NCBI RefSeq assembly: GCF_915070105.1
Contig: NZ_CAJZFJ010000025.1
Location: 1 to 29,048, forward strand
Source of the DNA: an uncultured Porphyromonas sp.
GTDB lineage: Bacteria > Bacteroidota > Bacteroidia > Bacteroidales > Porphyromonadaceae
Direction: 5' to 3'
DNA length: 29,048 nt
The notes below the pieces were generated by a model. The model was not told where the DNA came from, searched no databases, and saw nothing but the letters and a program-made list of their open reading frames with translations. The translations under genes and the position numbers were made by a program. This document shows positions 1 to 6,815 of the stretch, piece after piece; position 1 is the stretch's first letter; every line of letters begins with the position of its first letter.

Positions 1-97
1 TATCTTCGGCGTATGCTCCTTGACGACCTTGCCCTCGCACTATGGTGATTTCATGTGTCAGCTCTGCCTGGGGAATGTTGCAGGGATGATTTTGTAG
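1..97 (+). other. Open frame cut by the left window edge, identity unknown
   Basis: In frame 2 the + strand is open from the window edge to a TAG at 95-97, giving about 31 residues, so this could be the C-terminus of an upstream gene. A minus-strand frame over the same bases is also open to the edge. It has no ATG between its upstream TAA and the edge, so it is less likely to be a gene start. I do not recognise either peptide, and the call rests only on the open frame. Confidence 0.2.
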
Positions 98-120
98 TTT
101 GAAGAGAATATGTACCTTTG
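91..120 (+). promoter_or_regulatory. Bacteroidota-type promoter of the TonB receptor gene
   Basis: TTTG at 91-94 and TACCTTTG at 113-120 are 18 nt apart. This fits the Bacteroidota -33 (TTTG) and -7 (TAnnTTTG) consensus. The start site would fall near 125, giving a leader of about 30 nt before the ATG at 156. Confidence 0.65.
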
Positions 121-155
121 TGGTGTATTAGTAATCAGAAACACCCAATAGACTT

Positions 156-2570
156 ATGTTACGGTATTGCATTTACACACTCACGCTCATGCTAGGCCTA
201 GTCTCACCGATCCTAGCACAGACAGCTACAGTTGCTATTAAGGGGTTACTTATAGGCTCTATGAGCAAGAGTCCTATAGACTTCGCTAATGTCCTGCTCC
301 TAGCTCCTGCTGACAGTGCGCTCGTCAATGGTGCTGTCAGCGATGCCACGGGAGCGTTTCACCTCACAGCCCCCTCTGGGGACTACATCCTACAGATCAA
401 GGGGCTTGGTCACCAGACCTACACCAAGCGCCTGACTGTCCCCTCCTCTTCCTCCCTTGACCTAGGTACAATCGCCCTCACCGAGGAGAGTGTGCAGCTC
501 CAGGCGGTCACCGTCTCGGCTAAGCGCCCCATCATCACCCGCAAGGCTGACCGCCTCGTCTTCGACGCAGAGCAGCTAAGCCTAGGGGCACAGAGCGCAC
601 TAGATGTCCTCAAGCAAACTCCAGGTCTGAGTGTATCAGATGATGGAGTCTCTGTTATCGGTAAGGGGAATGTCATTGTCCTCATCAACGACAAGCGCGT
701 GCACCTATCCGGTAAGGCTCTAGTGAACCTCCTACGCTCCTACACCAGCCGTGACCTCGGGCAGGTAGAGGTCATCACCACACCTCCTGCCAAGTACGAG
801 GCTGAGGGGAATGCAGGTATCCTCAATATCGTGCTCAAGAAGTCCAAGAACGACTTCTTCGGCGGAAGTATCTCTGCGGGCTACCAGCTCGTGAAGGATA
901 AGTCCAGTGGAAACCTCTCTGGAAACCTCAACTATAAGCGAGGCAAGACCACAGCCTCCCTCACTGCAGGGTATGGCTCCTGGGCGTTCGCTAGTGGGTT
1001 CTCCACCGAGAAGATCTACCCCTCGACACAACGCTCCTCCTTCAGTAAGACGCTCTTCGTCGGCAAATCGAAGGGCCCTAACTTCAGGGCAACCTTTGAC
1101 TACGACCTCCGTCCAGACCTCAGTATGGGTCTCTCCTGCTCCTACTCGTCCGATGGCGGTACGCTCTCACGTGATAACGATACCCGAGACTACGATCTCC
1201 CCGCTAAGACCCTAAGGCAGTACGCTCTCGGGACAGACCTAGAGAAGACCAATAGTGGCTATCTGACGGCGAACTTACACCTAGAGAAGACCTTCACGGC
1301 TCATCCCGGTAGGAAGCTCAGCTGGGACGTAGACTATGTCACCTCCGACTCCAAGACGGACGATGACTTCCGTGCCGAGAGCTTCACTCCCCTGAATGTC
1401 CTCATCCCCGGCTCTGCCTTCGTCTACTCCTCGCACGGGACGAAGCGTGCCAACTCCATCCTCACAAACATTGACTTTGTCCTCCCGATCGGTAAAGCGC
1501 AGACTAGCTTTGGGGTTAAGGGAACTTGGTCGCACACCAATAACCTCCTCCACTACAAGCAGCACACCGAGCCCCTACTGAATGGGCGCAGGGAGGAGGT
1601 CTCCTTCGATGAGCATATCTATGCCTTCTATGCTGATGCCTCGCTCCCCCTATCTGACAAGTGGACGAGCCGTGCTGGCGTGCGTCTGGAGTACACCCAC
1701 AACGCTGGGGAGCTCAATGGCGTAGGGCGTCTGAACCTCAAGGATTACCTCAATGTCTTCCCCACGCTCTACCTAGGCTTCACCCCCAGCGAGCGTCATG
1801 CCTTTAGCCTCGATGGTACGGTGCGACTGCAGCGTCCGGGCTTCTTCCAGCTATCCCCCTTCCCTCGCTACGAGAACCAGTACACCATCATGAGGGGGCG
1901 TGAGGATCTGCGTGCCTCCAAGCAGGGATCACTCAACCTCGGCTACACCCTCGGAGGTAAGCTGAACTTCTCGGCCTTCGGTAAGTACCGCTGGGACGGC
2001 CTCACGCAGTTCATCTCGCTGGACGCTGTGACGAACCAAGCGCAGTACCTATGGGGCAATAACGAGACGGAGTACGCCTGGGGGCTGTCGAACAACTACT
2101 ACTTCACCAGCCTCTCCTTCCTACAGGCCTACCTCAACCAGAGCGTGCAGTACACCCAGAGCAAGGTACGCAACGAGGAGGGCAAGGGCTGGGACAATGA
2201 CGGACTCAGCTATATGGCGAGCGTCAATACGACTCTCTTCTTCAATAGATCCAAGACCTTCACGGGTAATATCAATGTCAGCTACAGTACCCCCCGTGTA
2301 GAGAATGGCTTCAAGATGGAGTCTATGTTCAATACCTCCGTTGGTCTTGCCTACGCACTCTGCCAGGGGAAGCTCAAGCTATCCGCTAATGTGTACAACC
2401 TCTTCAATCGAGACTTCACTGCCTCGACAACTACTGGGGGGAACACGATCACGGCTCGCAACTTCGCTTCTCCTAAGTTCTTCAATCTCGGGCTAACCTA
2501 TTCCTTTGGAGCCCCGATACAGGGCAAGCGCGAGCACGGCAATGCCAATGAGGTTCGCTCCCGTATGTAA
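156..2570 (+). CDS. TonB-dependent outer-membrane receptor with carboxypeptidase-like N-domain
   Basis: This is an 804-residue outer-membrane protein. Residues 1-22 form a signal peptide. Residues 25-105 look like the carboxypeptidase-regulatory beta-sandwich common in Bacteroidota receptors (KGLLIG, DATGAFHL, YILQIKGLGHQ). Residues 115-230 resemble a plug domain (VTVSAKRP, VLKQTPGLSV, INDKRVHL, VEVITTPPAKYEAEGNAGILNI). The rest alternates like a beta-barrel and reaches NLGLTYSFG near the C-terminus, followed by an unusual polar tail of about 20 residues. The architecture matches the outer-membrane beta-barrel group that lacks a SusD partner, and no SusD gene is adjacent. The substrate cannot be read from sequence; metal chelates or peptides are possible. 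The gene stands alone behind its own promoter and ends at a strong hairpin. Confidence 0.88.
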   Translation: MLRYCIYTLTLMLGLVSPILAQTATVAIKGLLIGSMSKSPIDFANVLLLAPADSALVNGAVSDATGAFHLTAPSGDYILQIKGLGHQTYTKRLTVPSSSSLDLGTIALTEESVQLQAVTVSAKRPIITRKADRLVFDAEQLSLGAQSALDVLKQTPGLSVSDDGVSVIGKGNVIVLINDKRVHLSGKALVNLLRSYTSRDLGQVEVITTPPAKYEAEGNAGILNIVLKKSKNDFFGGSISAGYQLVKDKSSGNLSGNLNYKRGKTTASLTAGYGSWAFASGFSTEKIYPSTQRSSFSKTLFVGKSKGPNFRATFDYDLRPDLSMGLSCSYSSDGGTLSRDNDTRDYDLPAKTLRQYALGTDLEKTNSGYLTANLHLEKTFTAHPGRKLSWDVDYVTSDSKTDDDFRAESFTPLNVLIPGSAFVYSSHGTKRANSILTNIDFVLPIGKAQTSFGVKGTWSHTNNLLHYKQHTEPLLNGRREEVSFDEHIYAFYADASLPLSDKWTSRAGVRLEYTHNAGELNGVGRLNLKDYLNVFPTLYLGFTPSERHAFSLDGTVRLQRPGFFQLSPFPRYENQYTIMRGREDLRASKQGSLNLGYTLGGKLNFSAFGKYRWDGLTQFISLDAVTNQAQYLWGNNETEYAWGLSNNYYFTSLSFLQAYLNQSVQYTQSKVRNEEGKGWDNDGLSYMASVNTTLFFNRSKTFTGNINVSYSTPRVENGFKMESMFNTSVGLAYALCQGKLKLSANVYNLFNRDFTASTTTGGNTITARNFASPKFFNLGLTYSFGAPIQGKREHGNANEVRSRM

Positions 2571-2620
2571 TCCTCTCCCTCTCCCGCCTAACGATGGGCC
2601 TAGGGGAGGACTTTAAATGA

Positions 2621-2657
2621 CGAAGGGCTACGCTCCACTGTGGAGCGTAGCCCTTCG
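2621..2657. terminator. Bidirectional hairpin terminator between convergent genes
   Basis: The 18-nt arms at 2621-2638 and 2640-2657 are perfectly complementary around a single T. It lies 50 nt after the receptor stop and 21 nt after the nitric oxide reductase stop. On the minus strand it is followed by a short AT-rich tail. Its place between two converging genes suggests it serves both. Confidence 0.8.
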
Positions 2658-2678
2658 CCGTTATGGGGAGGTAGGAGG

Positions 2679-4928
2679 CTATCGCTTAGCCTTGCGAGAC
2701 CACCCGAAGTGTAGCCCGAAGATGAAGAGCACGAGCAGTAGCTCACCCGTCCCGAGCAGTAGGTCACCGGGCATACGCATCCAGCGGATCACCTGCATGA
2801 AGGGCTGCTGGAGGAAGTCTGCCGAGCGTGCCGACCAGTAGGCATTGGTGATCGACTCGTGTGCCTGCAGGATACCGATAGGGAGGACACTGACTGTCAC
2901 CATCAGGAAGAGCCCGATGTTGATCATCCAGAAGGCCGTACCGATCAGCTTGTCATTCCACTTGTGGTCAGGGTAGAGACCACGTAGGCAGAAGAGCATC
3001 AGCCCGATCCCTAGGATCCCATACACCCCGAAGAGAGCTGCGTGGCCGTGTACAGCCGTTGTGTTCAGCCCCTGCAGGTAGTAGAGAGCGATAGGAGGAT
3101 TGATCGCGAAGCCAAAGATACCAGCCCCTAGGAAGTTCCAGAAGCACATAGCGATGAAGCAGTAGATGGGCCACTTGTAGTCCTCGATCCACTTCGTTGC
3201 CTTGGAGAGCTTGTAGTTGTGGTAGGCTTCCATCCCGATCAGTACCAGAGGGACGATCTCTAGGGCACTAAACGTAGCCCCAAGAGCGAGTACCCCCGTA
3301 GGCGTAGCGCTGAAGTAGAGGTGGTGGAACGTCCCTAGGATCCCCCCCGAGAGGAAGATGATCGTAGAGAAGAGCACCGAGATCGTAGCGGACTGGATGC
3401 GTAGCAGGCCGAGACGGCAGAAGAGGAAGGCTGCCACGACGGTAGCAAAGACTTCGAAGAAGCCCTCTACCCAGAGGTGGACGACCCACCAGCGCCAGTA
3501 CTCTGCGATAGCCATATGGGTCTGACGACCGTACATCAGCCCTGCGGCGTAGAAGAAGGCGATAGCCAGCGAAGCGATGATGAAGAGCGTCAGCAGGTGG
3601 CGGTTCTCATCCTTGCGCTTGAGGGCTGGGATCAGGGCACGGATCATCAGGAAGAGCCAGAGGATGAGCCCGACCAGCAGGAGGATCTGCCACATACGTC
3701 CGAGCTCTACGTACTCATAGCCTTGGTGTCCGAGCCAGAAGTTCTCGATGAGTCCGAGCTTCTGCATCACACCCATCCACTGCCCTACTAGAGAGCCTAC
3801 TACGACGAAGATAAGAGCACCGAAGAGGACATTTACCCCGAGGGCCTGATACTTAGGCTCCGTGCCCGAGACGGCAGGGGCTATGTACAGACCCGTAGCG
3901 AGCCAAGAGGTAGCGATCCAGAGGATAGCTAGCTGGACGTGCCAGCTACGAGAGACGGCCTGTGGTAGGAAGTCCTGGATAGGTAGGCTGAAGAGTGCAT
4001 CGCCCTCTACCCCGTAGTGTGCCGTGATCGCCCCGAGGACCATCTGTACGAGCATCAGTGCTGATACGATCCAGATGTACTTGAGCGTAGCACGCATGGA
4101 GGCTGTAGGCTTCATCCCACGTAGGGGGTCAGAGGCCGGCATGGGGCCTTCCTCTTCCTCCTTGCTCTGTGCGTAGTAGTAGACGAGGATCCCTACAGCC
4201 GCTAGGAGCATGAGTACGCTGAAGCCTGACCAGAGGTGGAGCGAGGTGGGAGCGATGTTGCCGATCGTGGGGTCATGAGGCCAGTTATTGGTATAGCTGA
4301 CGTCACTCCCTGGGCGGTCGGTAACGCAGACCCACGAGGTCCAGGCGAAGAAGGCATTCATCTTAGCCATCTTGGCTGGATCCTCTAGGCTCTTGCCACG
4401 CAGAGCGTAGTCGGAGCGTAGCTTCGCATACTCGGGTGACTCATCTGTCCCTAGGAAGAGCTTGGTGTAGTGCTCGCCTACCTCCCGAGCAGCCTCGGCT
4501 CGTAGGGGGGAGTAGGTGATGATACCCGTAGCGGGGTCGTAGGTGTTCTTGCGGAGTTCTTCGCGCAGGAGTACCTGATACTTTGCCTTGTCTGCCTCAG
4601 AGAGGGTCTTGTAGTCGAGCCCATCGCGCTCAGCGAGCTTGCGCAGCATGACCTCGGACTCACGGTGCAGGTAGTCGGCGTTCCAGTCGGGAGCGATATA
4701 GGCACCATGTCCCCAGATGCTCCCCACGGTCTGTCCACCGATAGACTGCCAGACGTTTTGGCCATCCTTGATGTCTTGGCCTTCGAAGAGTACCTCTCCA
4801 TCCGTCGTCACCACCTTCTCTGGGAAGGGGGGCATGGTACGGAAGATCTCTACTCCGAAGAAGCCAAGTACCCCAAACGACACGAGGATCACTGTCGCTA
4901 GGGCATACCATAGTTTCTTTGCTGTCAT
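2679..4928 (-). CDS. norB: Quinol-dependent nitric oxide reductase (single-subunit qNOR)
   Basis: This 749-residue membrane enzyme reduces two NO to N2O using quinol. It has an N-terminal membrane anchor, a periplasmic domain of about 200 residues without a CXXCH heme-c site, and then a 12-plus-helix heme-copper-oxidase-like core, as in qNOR rather than cytochrome-c NOR. Visible ligands, assigned by family pattern, are H330 (SWHVQL, low-spin heme), H484 with E488 (VVHLWVEGF, non-heme iron), the pair H535-H536 (TFHHLYFS), and H627 and H629 (VHGHAALFG, heme b3 and low-spin heme). The length is normal for the family. It is monocistronic, with its own promoter upstream and a hairpin downstream. 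No regulator gene is adjacent. The likely role is detoxifying host or nitrite-derived NO in an anaerobe, rather than full denitrification. Confidence 0.95.
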   Translation of the reverse strand: MTAKKLWYALATVILVSFGVLGFFGVEIFRTMPPFPEKVVTTDGEVLFEGQDIKDGQNVWQSIGGQTVGSIWGHGAYIAPDWNADYLHRESEVMLRKLAERDGLDYKTLSEADKAKYQVLLREELRKNTYDPATGIITYSPLRAEAAREVGEHYTKLFLGTDESPEYAKLRSDYALRGKSLEDPAKMAKMNAFFAWTSWVCVTDRPGSDVSYTNNWPHDPTIGNIAPTSLHLWSGFSVLMLLAAVGILVYYYAQSKEEEEGPMPASDPLRGMKPTASMRATLKYIWIVSALMLVQMVLGAITAHYGVEGDALFSLPIQDFLPQAVSRSWHVQLAILWIATSWLATGLYIAPAVSGTEPKYQALGVNVLFGALIFVVVGSLVGQWMGVMQKLGLIENFWLGHQGYEYVELGRMWQILLLVGLILWLFLMIRALIPALKRKDENRHLLTLFIIASLAIAFFYAAGLMYGRQTHMAIAEYWRWWVVHLWVEGFFEVFATVVAAFLFCRLGLLRIQSATISVLFSTIIFLSGGILGTFHHLYFSATPTGVLALGATFSALEIVPLVLIGMEAYHNYKLSKATKWIEDYKWPIYCFIAMCFWNFLGAGIFGFAINPPIALYYLQGLNTTAVHGHAALFGVYGILGIGLMLFCLRGLYPDHKWNDKLIGTAFWMINIGLFLMVTVSVLPIGILQAHESITNAYWSARSADFLQQPFMQVIRWMRMPGDLLLGTGELLLVLFIFGLHFGWSRKAKR

Positions 4929-4973
4929 GAGTTAGAGTGATAATGATTACACATATATTCTTTCTATTTATTT

Positions 4974-4985
4974 ACAAACATTTGT
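4974..4985. promoter_or_regulatory. Candidate operator palindrome in the norB leader
   Basis: ACAAACATTTGT is a 5+2+5 palindrome lying between the predicted -7 box and the norB start. A site there could bind a dimeric regulator such as a CRP/FNR-family NO sensor. The match is short and AT-rich and could be chance. Confidence 0.25.
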
Positions 4986-5007
4986 TAGTTAGCGATAGTA
5001 AACTAGA

Positions 5008-5037
5008 CAAATATAGTGATATTATGCGATTATACAA
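5008..5037 (-). promoter_or_regulatory. Bacteroidota-type promoter of norB
   Basis: Reading the minus strand, TTG (5035-5037) is followed after 19 nt by TATATTTG (5008-5015), matching the -33 and -7 consensus. The start site would be near 5002, giving a leader of about 75 nt. Confidence 0.6.
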
Positions 5038-5050
5038 CATTCTGGGGTAT

Positions 5051-5101
5051 AGATCTAGTCTGTGACGAGCCTCCGAAGGGCTCGGCTATGTTCCTAGATC
5101 T
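5051..5101. repeat. Nested inverted repeat
   Basis: AGATCTAG (5051-5058) pairs with CTAGATCT (5094-5101). An inner GAGCC/GGCTC hairpin sits at 5067-5083. It lies about 35 nt upstream of the norB promoter. The function is unknown; it may be a structured remnant or a far-upstream binding site. Confidence 0.4.
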
Positions 5102-5389
5102 GACACTTTTCCCCCTCCATTATGCAGGAAGTAGGTGCCCCGTCTCCTAAAGTGTACTTTGGGAAGGGTGAGCCTGAGACTTAGGGTAGCCCTTCATTCT
5201 TTTGTGGTGATTTGTCTTGGGGGTAGGGGACAATCTTTCCCTTCGTCCTAGATCTCACTGATATAGGCTAAGGTAGAGGAGGGATATGTTACCTCTCAAG
5301 TGGCGGATATGCTCCCCCCAAGTGCTAGATGGTATAGCCCTCATATACGAGTAGATGTGGAGACTTGATTGGGCGTGTCTAACAGCTTC

Positions 5390-5508
5390 TTTATCAGGTA
5401 TTCCGAGAGGGGTAAAACGAACATACCGAGAGCGCAAGTGCGCTCTCGGTATGAACGCCATCGTCACCTATGTAAGGTGATGGAGGCGTTCATACCGAGT
5501 CCTCTCAG
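5390..5508 (+). repeat. Dispersed palindromic repeat, copy A
   Basis: A 14-bp perfect hairpin (5422-5435 with 5440-5453, loop AAGT) ends in CTCGGTATG. It is followed by a second hairpin whose core is TCACCTATGTAAGGTGA (5464-5480) inside AACGCC/GGCGTT arms, then another CATACCGAG (5491-5499). The left flank (TTTATCA, ATTCCGAGAGG) matches the reverse complement of the right flank of copy C at 26938-27084. The third hairpin of copy C is missing here, and a decayed end may survive at 5541-5556. Confidence 0.75.
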
Positions 5509-5673
5509 CCCCTCTAGTAAGGTGTGTCGCAGCGAGGGCGAAATGTTTGTTTTAGTTGTGTTGTATTCGTCTCTATCTGCCTGATCGGTAGCGTCTTGGC
5601 TCAGGGAGCCTCACCGAGCCGTGTAGGAAGGGCAGGTCTTACATATCCTCGGCATCAAGATTGGGAGATTTGC

Positions 5674-5681
5674 TACATTTG
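5674..5681 (+). promoter_or_regulatory. Possible -7 box upstream of the lipoprotein gene
   Basis: TACATTTG fits the TAnnTTTG consensus, but no TTG stands at the right distance upstream. If used, the leader would be about 220 nt and would include an imperfect hairpin around 5757-5797. Confidence 0.25.
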
Positions 5682-5909
5682 CGCTACAGCACGAGTATCC
5701 TAAAGAACGATTCAGTTCAATATGAAACGGAGGGGGGGGCTCATGCAGAGAGCGTAGCTCTTAGCCTTCATCTCCGGCTGCGGAGCGTGAAGCTAGAGAA
5801 TTTCCATCGCTACTCTCCTATATCCCTACGACCTCCCTGCTCTTGGCGAGCACTCTTCCCACAACGTAAGAAACATACTTAACATCAAGCTATATAAAAT
5901 AGATCAGTT

Positions 5910-6668
5910 ATGAGTACGATACAGGTGTTTCAGAGGAAGATAGGTCTTCGCTATCTCCTTCCCCTTGGGCTAACTGCCCTACTCTTCGTCTCTTGTGACA
6001 AGAAGAACAATGAGACTCCAGAGCCCTATCCGGTCACGACCTTTCGGACGAAGCATCCGATCAGTGGCTTTTATAAGGTTGCTAAGGTCGAGGTGCGCAC
6101 CCTCTCTCGGGAGACGGAGCAGGGTGGTCTTCCCTGGAAGCTGGATGAGAACTATCTGCTCTGGGGTATACAAATACCTTTGGTGGAGGTCGCTTGCTCT
6201 GAGACCAAGGCGGTAGATGAGTACAAGAGCCTTTGCTCTACATACGGTATACGAGACGATATAAACTTTTTCTCGCCCAACCCCATTCCCAAGCTCTACC
6301 TAGCTCAGGGCATTCGCTCCATCTCTGTATGCCTCCAGGATACACAGACGAAGGAGCGGAGAGACCTATCGGACAAAGTAATAATCGAGTGCAAGGCTGG
6401 GATGCAGACGTGGTTTGCTGATCCCAAGTTGGCTGGAGAAAAGCTCCTGTATCCGAGGAATCCTTGGGGAAAGCTGAGGGGCACATTGTCCCAGCTTTCA
6501 GGCATCGATCTGCGATGGGGATTTTGGTCTTCGGACTATAAGGAACATAATACCCCCGATCGGATCTTCCTCAACAAGGCAGGGATAGACGTTACGAAGG
6601 GGAAGCTCCTCCTCATCCTCGAGCGCGAAGGCAATCAGCCCCTAGAGGTAGAGCTCCCACAGAAGTAG
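5910..6668 (+). CDS. Lipoprotein of unknown function
   Basis: This 252-residue protein has a basic N-terminus, a hydrophobic stretch and the lipobox LFVSC with Cys29, so it should be lipid-anchored. Acidic and polar residues after the Cys (DKKNNE) are compatible with export to the outer membrane in Bacteroidota. The mature part is mixed polar and hydrophobic with no repeats or enzyme motif I can recognise. Two features stand out: the segment DENYLLWGIQIPLVEVAC, and a C-terminal stretch ending in GKLLLILEREGNQPLEVELP that resembles an immunoglobulin-like or calycin-like small domain. I do not recognise the family. It stands alone, facing a convergent peptidase gene across a 30-bp hairpin. Confidence 0.75.
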   Translation: MSTIQVFQRKIGLRYLLPLGLTALLFVSCDKKNNETPEPYPVTTFRTKHPISGFYKVAKVEVRTLSRETEQGGLPWKLDENYLLWGIQIPLVEVACSETKAVDEYKSLCSTYGIRDDINFFSPNPIPKLYLAQGIRSISVCLQDTQTKERRDLSDKVIIECKAGMQTWFADPKLAGEKLLYPRNPWGKLRGTLSQLSGIDLRWGFWSSDYKEHNTPDRIFLNKAGIDVTKGKLLLILEREGNQPLEVELPQK

Positions 6669-6734
6669 GAGCGGAGTGAGCGAGACGACCTCCCTCCTCC
6701 AGCTCCTCCCTCACCTAGCTCTGTCCTTCTGTCC

Positions 6735-6797
6735 CCCAGCACAAAGGTCACAGCCCCTAGGCTCCATGAGCCTAGGGGCTGTGACCTTTGTGCTGGG
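6735..6797. terminator. Perfect 30-bp hairpin, bidirectional terminator
   Basis: The arms at 6735-6764 and 6768-6797 are fully complementary around the loop CAT. It sits 66 nt after the lipoprotein stop and 18 nt after the S9 peptidase stop, between converging genes. The stem is unusually long for an intrinsic terminator. Confidence 0.8.
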
Positions 6798-6815
6798 TCG
6801 GGTGTGTAGACTAGC

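Larger units (their letters stand above)
4929..5909. other. 981-bp gene-poor stretch between norB and the lipoprotein
   Basis: No convincing gene is present. It holds the norB promoter, an AGATCTAG inverted repeat (5051-5101), one copy of the window's repeat family (5390-5508), and a lone -7-like box before the lipoprotein. Short open frames of 70-73 codons here run across the repeat on both strands and look like by-products of its palindromes. Confidence 0.6.
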
